Source of the DNA: Rouxiella badensis
GTDB taxonomy: Bacteria > Pseudomonadota > Gammaproteobacteria > Enterobacterales > Enterobacteriaceae
Length of the DNA: 64,000 bases
Reading direction: 5' to 3'
NCBI GenBank assembly: GCA_026967495.1
Contig: CP114060.1
Coordinates: 3,596,001-3,660,000 of the forward strand
The position numbers and the translations under genes are program-made. The notes below the pieces were generated by a model, which saw only the letters and a program-made list of their open reading frames with translations, was not told where the DNA came from and made no database searches. Within the stretch, counting starts at the first letter, position 1. Each line of letters starts with the position of its first letter. This document shows, piece after piece, positions 10,162-18,722 of the stretch.

Positions 10162-11050
10162 ATGAATAAGATACGTTGGATGGAAGTGTTTGTGGCGATC
10201 GTTGAGACGGGCAATTTTAGCGAAGCGGCCAAAAGGCTCGATATCTCCTCGGTAATGGTCGGCAAAATGGTGGCGCAAATGGAAACCCATTTGCAGGCCA
10301 GTTTGCTAAAACGCAATACGCGCCGACAGACGCTAACGCAGGCCGGTAAGGCCTGGTACGAAGAGAGTTTGCATGTACTCACTGCCCTGCGCAGTGCGGA
10401 AAGCCGTATTGCCAGTCTGAGACGCTTTCCGGCCGGAAGCCTGCGGATATCCGCGTCGACAACGCTGGGGAGTTGTGCCATCGCCAGACTCTGTAGCGAG
10501 TTTCAGTTGAGCTTTCCTGACGTTGTGATTGAGATCGACCTCAGCGAGCGTTTCGTTGATATCATTGCCGAGGGGTTTGACTTCGCTTTCCGTATCGGCG
10601 ATTTGCCGATCGACACGCCTCATGTTGCCCTGCGTCTGGGAGACTATCAGATGACTATCGCGGGCTTCACCGGCTTATCTCGCACAATACGGCGAACCAC
10701 GAAGCCTTGAGGAATTAGCCTCTCATCGCTGCCTGCGCTATAGCAACTGGAACAAACGCAACGCCTGGCGCAGCGGAGACGCCTTAATATGGCCGGCGAG
10801 TGCGACGTTCAGCTGCAACGATGGGCAAGCACTGCGGCAGTCTGCACTAAGCGGTACTGGGTTGATTTTTCAGCCTCGCCTGCTTTTAGCTGAAGACATT
10901 GCGGCGGGAAGGCTTAAACCTCTCCTGGCCGACTGTTTACCTGCGCCACGGCCCATTCACCTCATTTGGCCACAAGACCTGCACTTTAGCGCCAAACATC
11001 GCAGCTTTATAAGCTGGATCACTGAATTTGGGCCTCCTGCAATGGCATGA
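10162..11050 (+). CDS. LysR-type regulator (one frameshift)
   Basis: N-terminal winged helix (residues 1-60, FSEAAKRLDISSVMVGKMVAQME) and LysR substrate-binding domain resembling the DsbA/AaeR-like group with RIGDLPIDTP. The frame breaks near 10663-10666, at a GGG run, and continues in the next frame as SPAYLAQYGEP to the end IWPQDLHFSAKHRSFISWI. Corrected length 295 residues, normal for the family. Divergent from the SDR gene, which it probably controls. Confidence 0.85.
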
Positions 11051-11140
11051 ATTAATCTCGTGTCTTTGATGAACGCTTACACAATTCCTACACTGGCGAT
11101 AATAACGCGAGGATATGATCACAACCGCTATCATTAGCCT

Positions 11141-11194
11141 ATGTGTGTAAATTTTAGATATTATTTCTGCCCGTCTCCTTGGTGGGCTTTTTTT
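11141..11194 (+). ncRNA. Candidate small RNA, copy A
   Basis: ATGTGTGTAAAT (11141-11152), a short A/T-rich stretch, then a terminator hairpin (GCCCGTC, loop TCCTT, GGTGGGC) and seven Ts. A very similar unit lies at 37231-37281 with compensatory changes in the stem. A -10-like TATCAT sits about 10 nt upstream. Could instead be the end of a short leader peptide transcript (ATG opens a frame). Function unknown. Confidence 0.4.
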
Positions 11195-11278
11195 ATTCTT
11201 ATTTTTTTAGGATAAGGTTGATAGATTAAATCCGGAAACTGCCGGATACTTACCTTATTAAAGAAATGGAGGTAAGGC

Positions 11279-11410
11279 ATGAAAAATACATTAAAGATGC
11301 TTAGCATTCTTGCAGTCGTTGTTTCGCTAAACGGCTGTATCTGGCCTGGCTATTATCACCATGACCACGGCTATCACGGCGGTGGTGGCTACTACCATCG
11401 CGGACCATAA
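11279..11410 (+). CDS. Small His/Gly/Tyr-rich lipoprotein
   Basis: 43 codons starting with ATG at 11279 after an excellent GGAGGTAAGG ribosome site. Residues 1-20 form a lipoprotein signal ending in the lipobox LNGC. The mature part is only 24 residues, with histidines alternating with Gly and Tyr (YYHHDHGYHGGGGYYH), which could bind a metal such as nickel, copper or zinc at the envelope. A terminator follows at 11471. I do not recognise the family. Confidence 0.7.
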   Translation: MKNTLKMLSILAVVVSLNGCIWPGYYHHDHGYHGGGGYYHRGP

Positions 11411-11470
11411 GCTCATTTAACGTTATAAAGCACAGCGTAGCTTATAACGTACATGGATGTACCATTGGCT

Positions 11471-11497
11471 AAAACCCATCATTTGATGGGTTTTTTA
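11471..11497 (+). terminator. Terminator after the small lipoprotein gene
   Basis: AAAACCCATC stem with GATGGGTTTT, short loop, followed by a T run. Confidence 0.85.
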
Positions 11498-11611
11498 TTA
11501 TCACTATCTTTGATTTGTATAACTTTATTAGAATTACTTGACCCACTGTTAAGATTGAGTAAGCTTTATGCTGAATGTTTCTTACGCATTCAATAACTCA
11601 AGAGAAAATCC

Positions 11612-11803
11612 ATGAAATTAGATAACGATGATGCGTTCAAACTTGCGTCCAAATATATGGATAGCCAAGCTGAACAAATGACCGACGTTGGCTATTTTGT
11701 TAAATTTATCGAAGCTTATTTGCGATTCGAAGAATGGCTAGCAGCAGCAGATCCTATTGAAGCGGCTAAAAAGTCGAAAAAACCTTTCAGAGTAGGCCTC
11801 TAA
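11612..11803 (+). CDS. Hypothetical 63-residue protein
   Basis: Not recognised. Acidic N-terminal half (MKLDNDDAFKLASKYMDSQ), aromatic middle (YFVKFIEAYLRFEEWL), basic C-terminus (KKSKKPF), probably helical and cytoplasmic. AGAGA precedes the ATG and a terminator follows, so it is a monocistronic gene. It sits just outside the tailocin tail-fibre end and its lower GC suggests acquired DNA. Confidence 0.55.
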   Translation: MKLDNDDAFKLASKYMDSQAEQMTDVGYFVKFIEAYLRFEEWLAAADPIEAAKKSKKPFRVGL

Positions 11804-11840
11804 CAACCTGTCTCTACATCATTAAGTTTATGTATAAAAT

Positions 11841-11868
11841 AAAAACCCACCTTCCGGTGGGTTTTTTT
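11841..11868 (+). terminator. Terminator after the 63-residue ORF
   Basis: CCCACC, loop TTCC, GGTGGG, flanked by A and T runs; could serve both strands. Confidence 0.85.
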
Positions 11869-12044
11869 ATTCATGCCTGATGACCGCTCAATGGGGTCTG
11901 AGTATTAGGCTTCAACAGCACTGTCTTTGAAAAGATGTAAATAAAATTCTGATATCGGAGTATAAAAATCGGGAAGTAAGTCAGAAAGGGAGAATTTATG
12001 CGGCAAATTTGCAGGGAGTACGCGCTGAATGAGGAGGAATGAAA

Positions 12045-12074
12045 AGCAAAGAACCCCCGAGTGAGGGCTCTTCA
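12045..12074 (-). terminator. Probable terminator of the tail operon
   Basis: On the minus strand AAGAGCCC pairs with GGGTTCTT (one G-U), followed by TGCTTTTC, immediately after the last tail-fibre gene. Confidence 0.5.
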
Positions 12075-12079
12075 TCAAA

Positions 12080-13372
12080 CTAGCGGCCAATGGCAATCCA
12101 GGTGAAGGGATCAGCCCAATAAACAGTAGAGCTTCCATTGGAGGTAGTGACCGAAATATTACAGCCATTTGCAGTGAATGAGCTGGCGTGAATACAGCTT
12201 ACTGAGCCTGGACCCGATGCTGATTGGCCCGATACGGAATAAGACGACGAGTTTGAGAATGGGATTTGGAACGAAATACTCACTCCTGCAGATGTCGTAA
12301 CACCTGTGCCTCGCCCCCAGTTAATAATAGTCCCATCAGGTAATTTTGTTGAGCCTGTCCCGCTGGTGAATTGTCCAAGGTTAACCGCATGGTTTGATTT
12401 CGTGCCCGCAACTACCGGCAACGCCCCGCCGCTATTGCCACAAAGTATCCAGGCATTTAACGAGCTATTCCATTCGATTTCGATAAGTCCGTTGGCGACT
12501 ATCTCCCCTCCCTGCAAGGCCAAGTGAAGCTGCGAATAAATCGGGTAGGCTGTACCACCATTTGCCGCAAAGGTAGAACTGGCGGTGTTGGCGGTTTTCG
12601 CCTTGAAAGTCAAGCGCATCCCGTCCACCAGCGTGGGCAACGCTGGAGTAAAGGAGGCGGTGTAAACATTCGCCGCGCCCTTATCAATTGCATAGGTCAT
12701 GGTGCATTGCTGTAGAGCGGCTATCAGACCCGACGCTGGCAGGAATGGCGCCGTCGCCGTCGCCGAAATATTGGCGGCAGTCAGTGTTGTGGTGCCCTGA
12801 GCCACGGTAATGACCCATGCTGCTGTATATCCGGTATCTGCTGCTGGTGTTGTTTGGGTGCCGGTCGTCGCAGCAACACCGGTCTTAAGCGCGACGCTAC
12901 ATAGCCCGGCCCTGACCGTATTTTGCGCCGCCCCGTTGCCTCCTGGCCCACTGTAGGCGACAGCCGGGTTGGCGGCATTGTAGTAAGGTAATACCGTTGC
13001 CCCTGAATCGCTGTCACTGTAGGCGACCTGCAGAAGATAATTTATCGATTGCCCGTTGCCTGACGGTGCGGCCAGCGTGAACGACGTAGAGGAAAGAAGA
13101 AGGCCTTGTTTTAAAATAGTATTACTGGTGTCGGCTTCGAGTGAGGAGTAGGCCGTTCCATCAACATTTTGCAGGCTGTAGATTTCGCCCTTCGCCACAT
13201 TGACTGTCATTGAGGTCGGCGTGGTGGGCGTACATTCCAGACCACGAAGGTAAGTCGACGCTCCCATAAGTGCTGCCGAGAGTTTGGCGAGGCCAATCAT
13301 GGCATACTTATTGGTGTGAAGCAGATCGGTATCAAGCGGAACTGCGCCTGGATAAACTATCTGGCGATCCAT
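12080..13372 (-). CDS. Tail fibre protein A
   Basis: 430-residue fibre beginning MDRQIVYPGAVPLDTDLL after a GGAGAA site at 13372. The first 300 or so residues are paralogous to the neighbouring fibre at 13413-15023. The C-terminal 100 residues differ: KLPDGTIINWGRGTG followed by Ser/Gly-rich beta-type repeats and a YWADPFTWIAIGR ending, like the receptor-binding tips of P2/Gp53-type fibres. It would recognise the target-cell surface. It is the last gene of the tail operon. Confidence 0.85.
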   Translation of the reverse strand: MDRQIVYPGAVPLDTDLLHTNKYAMIGLAKLSAALMGASTYLRGLECTPTTPTSMTVNVAKGEIYSLQNVDGTAYSSLEADTSNTILKQGLLLSSTSFTLAAPSGNGQSINYLLQVAYSDSDSGATVLPYYNAANPAVAYSGPGGNGAAQNTVRAGLCSVALKTGVAATTGTQTTPAADTGYTAAWVITVAQGTTTLTAANISATATAPFLPASGLIAALQQCTMTYAIDKGAANVYTASFTPALPTLVDGMRLTFKAKTANTASSTFAANGGTAYPIYSQLHLALQGGEIVANGLIEIEWNSSLNAWILCGNSGGALPVVAGTKSNHAVNLGQFTSGTGSTKLPDGTIINWGRGTGVTTSAGVSISFQIPFSNSSSYSVSGQSASGPGSVSCIHASSFTANGCNISVTTSNGSSTVYWADPFTWIAIGR

Positions 13373-13412
13373 TGAGTTCTCCAATTTTATTATTGATAAA
13401 TCGCAGTAGCCT

Positions 13413-15023
13413 TTACGCGTATTCTTCAATGACGGCGATGCCAGACTTGCCCGCACCTCCGGTGAAGGCAGTCCCGGTTAAGCCGCTATCATAAACACCG
13501 CCACCACCTGAACCATAGGCCATTCCGGTAACGCCCGCGGTGGCGTTAGCTGCACGCCCGCCTCCGCCCCAGTAAGAGTTGCCGCCGCTTCCGGTTAACA
13601 GGAAAGTTCCAGACTGACCGTCACTGCCATATCCGCCATTAATGTTGATCAGGCCGCCGGATGCTGTACCGCCCGCGCCTCCTGCTGCGCTAGTCGCGGA
13701 CCCAAACTGTGCCCCCTGCCCACCCGCGGCCGTATATAAACCGGCAAATGAAGTGATTCCGCCAGAAGTGGCAGACGTATTGCTAGCCCCCGCGCCTCCT
13801 GCGCCGACCGTAATGGCATACGTACTCACGCCCGTCAGCGTGAAGTAGGCAATCACGGTTGCGCCAGCGCCGCCGCCGCCGCCGGAGAAGGACTGTGAGG
13901 TTGCCGTAGCTTTTGCGCCCGCGCCACCGCCGCCACCGCCAGTCAGCGTAAGTTTGACCAGTCGGGTTCCCGGTGTTGGCGTGTAGGTCGCGCTGGCCGT
14001 GAAGATTCTAGGCGTACCCACCAGGCCGCCTTTAAGGGTTGTAGACCCCAGTCCGAGGTTAGTCAGAGCGGCACCTACGCCTGTCGAATTGATAAGCATC
14101 CATGCACTCAGACCCGCATTCCACTTCACGGTGGCGAAACCGCCGGAGAGGATTTCCCCTCCGCTCAGCGTTGCGCCAGCGATATTTAACAACGGAAAGG
14201 CGGAATGAGAATTAACCGCAAGTTTTGCACTGGACGTATTGCTGGTCTTTGCCTTGAAGGTAAGCTCCATGCCGTCGGTTAACGAGGTGATGGCAGGCAT
14301 GTAGTTGGCCGCATAGGCATTGGTCGAGCCGAAATCGACGGCGTGCGTCAGGGTCTTTTTCTGCCCTCCATCAACCAGGCCGTTGGCCGGAAGGAACGGC
14401 GCGTTTGGCGAAACGCCGATGTTGGCAGCAGTAATCGCCGTAGCACCTTGCACCACGGTAATAACCCAAGCGGCAGTGTATCCTTCATCTGCCGCGGGCG
14501 TGGACTGAGTCCCCGTCACCGCCGCGACACCCTGCTTCAAACCTACGGTGCAAATGCCTGACCTGACCGTATTTTGCGTCGCACTTGACCCTGCTGGCCC
14601 ACTATAGGCAGCCGTCGGATCCGTAGTGTTGTAATAAGGTAGGACTGTAGCCCCAGAATCCTTATCGCTGTAAGCCACCTGAACTAAATAATTAATCGAC
14701 TGACCCGCAACAGTCGGTGCCGATAAAGTCAATGCGGTAGAGGAAAGAATAATACCCTGCTTTAGAATAGAATTAGTGGTATCTGCCGCGAGGGATGAAT
14801 ATGCCGTTCCATCAGTGTTTTGCAGGCTATATATTTCACCTTTTGCAATATTTATTGTCATTGAGGCCGGATTGGTTGGCGTACATTCCAGACCTCTGAG
14901 ATAGGTAGCCTCCCCCATAATTGATGCTGAGAGTTTAGCCAAACCTATCAGGGCATATTTATTAGTATTTAACAAATCTGTTTCAAGCGGAATTGCACCA
15001 GGATAGACAATTTGACGATCCAT
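13413..15023 (-). CDS. Tail fibre protein B with glycine-rich tip
   Basis: 536 residues starting MDRQIVYPGAIPLETDLL at 15023 (TGGAGT ribosome site). The N-terminal and middle parts match fibre A at 12080-13372, including GLECTPTNPASMT, KGEIYSLQNTDGTAYSSL and the PAADEGYTAAWVITV block. The C-terminal 200 residues are a glycine-rich domain with repeated GGGGGAGA-type motifs, resembling the polyglycine loops of phage adhesins such as T2 gp38 and of GDSL/glycine-rich fibre tips. It probably gives a different receptor specificity. Confidence 0.87.
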   Translation of the reverse strand: MDRQIVYPGAIPLETDLLNTNKYALIGLAKLSASIMGEATYLRGLECTPTNPASMTINIAKGEIYSLQNTDGTAYSSLAADTTNSILKQGIILSSTALTLSAPTVAGQSINYLVQVAYSDKDSGATVLPYYNTTDPTAAYSGPAGSSATQNTVRSGICTVGLKQGVAAVTGTQSTPAADEGYTAAWVITVVQGATAITAANIGVSPNAPFLPANGLVDGGQKKTLTHAVDFGSTNAYAANYMPAITSLTDGMELTFKAKTSNTSSAKLAVNSHSAFPLLNIAGATLSGGEILSGGFATVKWNAGLSAWMLINSTGVGAALTNLGLGSTTLKGGLVGTPRIFTASATYTPTPGTRLVKLTLTGGGGGGAGAKATATSQSFSGGGGGAGATVIAYFTLTGVSTYAITVGAGGAGASNTSATSGGITSFAGLYTAAGGQGAQFGSATSAAGGAGGTASGGLININGGYGSDGQSGTFLLTGSGGNSYWGGGGRAANATAGVTGMAYGSGGGGVYDSGLTGTAFTGGAGKSGIAVIEEYA

Positions 15024-15104
15024 TTTAACTCCATAAAGAAATAAGCATGATTTAGGCTTCAGGAAAAAATATATAAGGAGAGAGGATTAACAGGCTGCGG
15101 AAAA

Positions 15105-15534
15105 TTAACTGGATGCACTCACTGTGGTGCCTGAGGTATCACTCGTTGCCGTATTCGTTGCGGTAGACGTTGACGCTGAACTGCTGGTTGCCGCAGCTGC
15201 CGAGGCTTGCGCAGCAGCCAGAATTGCTGCTCTGTCAGTGGTTACGCTACTCACTGAAGTCTTATCGGCGGTTGTCACGCGCGTAAAACCGGGGAATAAC
15301 CCTGCTACATAGGTAGAGGTTTCTACCACATCTAAAGGGACCTGACTCATTGAGTAAGGAATATAGCCAGGGTAAGTGATAATAGGTAATGCGCCCGCTA
15401 TATATGCCCCTACTGTGGCATAAAGCGAAAACATTGCTTGCGCCATTGTTCCCTCTAAGGTAATTGAGACTCACGACGACATAGGCATCTGGCAAGCTTT
15501 GGGAATTAATGGTGATGGAACCGGTTAAAGCCAT
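15105..15534 (-). CDS. Phage tail-associated protein, unknown (probable frameshift)
   Basis: Two overlapping open frames appear to be one gene: MALTGSITINSQSLPDAYVV from 15534, then from about 15446 a second frame with AQAMFSLYATVGAYIAGALP and an Ala/Ser/Thr-rich tail. A single extra A near 15450 would join them as NYLRGTMAQAMF. Alternatively the second frame is a separate 113-residue gene starting at 15446. Lies in the fibre region; perhaps a small baseplate or fibre-accessory protein. Family not recognised. Confidence 0.6.
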
Positions 15535-15549
15535 AGATAAAACTCCTTA

Positions 15550-16005
15550 TTAAGAGGATGCAGGATTCAATAATTTATAGTTGATCATATATTGAAGGAG
15601 AATAGAATAATTATCACGGTGGGCATTAATAGCCTGAACGATTGCCGTTAAATTATCGGCTATAATTTTCTGATTGGCATAAATCGCTTTAACAGCGGCG
15701 GTTTCGCCCGAGGTATCAATGGTCGTATCTATGGCTGAAATAGTCATCTCGGCAAGAACGCCCGGCCCCACCTTTTGATCCGCATTAGGGTCCTGGGTAA
15801 TTCGCCCACCGATGCTGAGCATATCCCAGATCGGAGCATAATCACCTCCGTTGATTTCAACGCCCATGGCATTAAGCATCGGGACATTAACATAGACAGG
15901 AACCTGGTAGATTGATTGCAAAGTGGTTGTGCTGGTCGCAGTACCGCTAGCATTAAAAACGTCTTTCGACGATGCCGCAATGGTGGGAGTCACTGTATCT
16001 GCCAT
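15550..16005 (-). CDS. Tail-module protein, unknown (151 aa)
   Basis: Not recognised. No signal peptide or membrane segment; the C-terminal third (NQKIIADNLTAIVQAINAHRD) looks helical, the N-terminal part beta-rich. Its ATG overlaps the stop codon of the tailspike gene by one base (TAATG), so the two are translationally coupled and probably belong to the same adhesion apparatus. Confidence 0.65.
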   Translation of the reverse strand: MADTVTPTIAASSKDVFNASGTATSTTTLQSIYQVPVYVNVPMLNAMGVEINGGDYAPIWDMLSIGGRITQDPNADQKVGPGVLAEMTISAIDTTIDTSGETAAVKAIYANQKIIADNLTAIVQAINAHRDNYSILLQYMINYKLLNPASS

Positions 16006-17921
16006 TATCCTATCCTCGTCATATTGACTGAAAATTTAATCACGTCCTGCGAATCCTGGCGGATTTGCAGGTTGATGCCACTAATCGCCGTACCGTCCGC
16101 ATTCGCCTGTTGCATATAGCGCCATTCGTAGGCATAGCCGAGCTGCTGCTGGTTAGTCACCCTGGCATTTCCGACTCCCCATATGTAGACGTCGTGTGAA
16201 CCGCCACAGCCGGAGTAGTTAGAGATTATCTCGACGTGCCACTTAGAACCTTCCTCACCGTATTTATCCGTGGAGGTATCTGTAAGCGGCAGAATAGTCG
16301 TGAAGTCATCCGCACTGGTGGCGCGAGGAACGGCAATATAGGTGTTGATGCCGATTGTTGTATGATCTTTGAGATAAAGCCTTTTCTCGAAGTTGACGAA
16401 GTCAGCGGTTATGTTGGAGTAAGGTGAATCGGATACCGTTTTGTTATAAAAGGACAGCGTCGTTCCGGAGTTGCTTACCGCCATGCCGTCAACGATTTGG
16501 GTAACGCCGTCGAACGAGTTCTGGTAAAGAAATACCGAGCTGTGAAGTAACCCACCATAAACACCCGCCAGATAACCAGCTACTACCTGAATTTTACCGA
16601 ACGCGGTGTACTGGAAATCGTGGATGATATCGATGAAGTTGTTAGATGACGCGTTGTCTCCCGCAAGCATCGCTTTGTCGAACTTAATGGCGATATCACT
16701 GGCTTTTACGCTGGTGATCGTGCTTCCCGCAGCCCATGGAAAGGTTCCTGTGCCGCCACCGTAGTCTGACATAGGCCGATCGGCAGCCACGATGACGTAA
16801 TTTGATCCCTGATAAGTGTAGTGAGCCATAAAGGCCAGTTGAGTCGTGCCGTCAGTCAGCATTTCACCGGCATTTCCGACCAGCTCGCTGACGTAAGTGG
16901 TATCAGAAAGATGCAGAATGCCCAGCCAGCCGCCATTGAAGTCAAAGTCTCCGTTCACCTGAGCGTATTGCCCGGAGTTGAGGAACCAGATACCGCCATA
17001 GTTGTTGGCGGCGATAAATTTAACGAAGAACTTCCACCCTTCGACGATCGGCGCACCGCTGCCCGTACCGGTTTTCATCAATACGCCAAGATAGTTTTGC
17101 GTCCAGAAATCTCCGGTAATCCACATCGAGGCATTCGGCGTAAGCTGGTCACCAGTACGAATAACGGCGTAACAGTAAAGCGCGTATCCAATGTGAAAAT
17201 GTGACAGGGCAAAACCATTGCCGTTAGGTTTAATACCGTCGGCAATATATTCAATGTCACCGCTTGAAGCATTATAAATACCGCCGTGCAAAGTACCGAT
17301 GGTGATATTTAATCCCGTGACGTTTGCGCCGCCATCACCAATTAGGATCATCGGCGTTGGGCTGTCCCAGAAGCTATCGCATTTCGGGAATGCCGAGTTA
17401 ACGCTCAATGAATTGAGGTATAAATTTAATCCCTGGGAAGCAAAACCGGCAATTTTCAGCGTATTCGAAATGGTGTAGTTACCCCGTCCGTAGACGTCGC
17501 TGCCATCAATTAGTGACTGGTTTATGGCCGCCTGAATGGCGATTGTCCAGTCTCCGGCTTCCGAGTTTTCATCGGCAAAATCCTCAATGTCGATTCTGCG
17601 ATTGAGCTTTGTTCCGACGGTATTAGCCCCATACGTCTGGCCTATCTGGTAGCCTGAAAGGCCGGCTCCGGCCGGTGCCGCCAGTTCGCTTCTCAATACG
17701 TCCTCTGCGGCCAGCGCCTCGGCCGCGGCCTGTTGGGCAAGTGCCACCGCGCTTTGTGCAGAGGCACTGTTCGAGGCCGCCGCGTCTGCCGACTGGGCGG
17801 CGCTTAGGTTATAGCCGTTTATCTCATCAATCTTGGCTTCGATTGCCGAGTCCAGGTCGGACTTGTTGGCTAAATCGTTTAATTGAGCCGCAGTAAGAAG
17901 TTGACCATCAATAAATGCCAT
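16005..17921 (-). CDS. Tailspike protein, beta-helix type
   Basis: 638 residues. Residues 1-85 form an N-terminal attachment region with an Ala/Ser-rich coiled coil (SAAQSADAAASNSASAQ). Next comes AAPAGAGLSGYQIGQTYG, a short linker common to phage tailspikes and depolymerases, then IQAAINQSLIDGSDVYGRGNY, the start typical of pectate-lyase-like right-handed beta-helices, followed by many N/G/D-rich turns. Likely binds and perhaps cleaves a surface polysaccharide (O-antigen or capsule). Catalytic residues cannot be assigned from the sequence alone. Confidence 0.8.
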   Translation of the reverse strand: MAFIDGQLLTAAQLNDLANKSDLDSAIEAKIDEINGYNLSAAQSADAAASNSASAQSAVALAQQAAAEALAAEDVLRSELAAPAGAGLSGYQIGQTYGANTVGTKLNRRIDIEDFADENSEAGDWTIAIQAAINQSLIDGSDVYGRGNYTISNTLKIAGFASQGLNLYLNSLSVNSAFPKCDSFWDSPTPMILIGDGGANVTGLNITIGTLHGGIYNASSGDIEYIADGIKPNGNGFALSHFHIGYALYCYAVIRTGDQLTPNASMWITGDFWTQNYLGVLMKTGTGSGAPIVEGWKFFVKFIAANNYGGIWFLNSGQYAQVNGDFDFNGGWLGILHLSDTTYVSELVGNAGEMLTDGTTQLAFMAHYTYQGSNYVIVAADRPMSDYGGGTGTFPWAAGSTITSVKASDIAIKFDKAMLAGDNASSNNFIDIIHDFQYTAFGKIQVVAGYLAGVYGGLLHSSVFLYQNSFDGVTQIVDGMAVSNSGTTLSFYNKTVSDSPYSNITADFVNFEKRLYLKDHTTIGINTYIAVPRATSADDFTTILPLTDTSTDKYGEEGSKWHVEIISNYSGCGGSHDVYIWGVGNARVTNQQQLGYAYEWRYMQQANADGTAISGINLQIRQDSQDVIKFSVNMTRIG

Positions 17922-17978
17922 TGTGCTTCTCCAATGGAAGGAAAGAGGTATTCAGGGAAGGTGTTACGACCGGAGGCG

Positions 17979-18722
17979 CTACCATTGCGCATACTCGAGC
18001 AGTGATGACTCACCGGTAATAAAGTCTATCCCTAGTTGTGAGTAATCGTCGGCACGGTGTGAGAGTATTTTGACCCACACCAGCGTGCCTTCCATTTTTA
18101 CCGAGGCGATCGCCTCGTAAATCTGCGTATCGGTTATCAGGCCGCTAATCATTCCCGTCGAAGCATACTCACCGCGTGAGGCATCGCTGTATCCAGCCGA
18201 GACCGCGCTGTAACCCGCAACAAAGGGGATACCTGCGCCGTCTGGCCGATACGCGGTAACAAACGCCTGATAGGGAATCAAAATCGAACCGTATCCGCCC
18301 GCCAGTCCATAACCGAGACTCGCTCCCCTATAGGCACCGGTATCCTGAGGTCGCGAGGGTTCGAAAATATCGGGCGTTTTGCCGGTCAAATCCTCGAGGA
18401 CCTTGATGATAGACTGGCGCGTTCCGCGTTCGCGAAACAGGTTGGTGCGAATAGTGTTGCGAAAAAGATCGTCAGACTGGCCTGCAGAACGGGGCAGATT
18501 TTTACCGAAAAAATCATAGGCCGCGATATCAAGCCAGCCGTCAGTCGCCGTATTGATTCGAGTCTGCAGTTTGGCGTACAGGTAAAGCGAGTAACACCAG
18601 GAAAGCGCCGATGCACAGCCGGTCAGGATCGCGTCTCTTATCGGGTTGTCGTCCCCGTACCACGTCGGCGGAATGAGCGCCTTGAGGCGGCCTAACATAT
18701 CTTGAGAGTCGCCAGTCGCCAT
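17979..18722 (-). CDS. Baseplate wedge protein, gpI/DUF2612-like position
   Basis: 247 residues directly after baseplate J, the position of the gpI-type or DUF2612 wedge protein linking baseplate and fibres. RDAILTGCASALSWCYSLYLYAKLQTRI is a helical N-terminal region; the middle contains GASLGYGLAGGYGS-type repeats also seen in such proteins. It starts right at the end of the J gene. Confidence 0.75.
   Translation of the reverse strand: MATGDSQDMLGRLKALIPPTWYGDDNPIRDAILTGCASALSWCYSLYLYAKLQTRINTATDGWLDIAAYDFFGKNLPRSAGQSDDLFRNTIRTNLFRERGTRQSIIKVLEDLTGKTPDIFEPSRPQDTGAYRGASLGYGLAGGYGSILIPYQAFVTAYRPDGAGIPFVAGYSAVSAGYSDASRGEYASTGMISGLITDTQIYEAIASVKMEGTLVWVKILSHRADDYSQLGIDFITGESSLLEYAQW

Noticed and set aside
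11905..12168. 87-codon minus-strand frame past the last tail fibre
   Set aside because: Overlaps the end of fibre A in another frame and runs through the putative terminator; likely a shadow.
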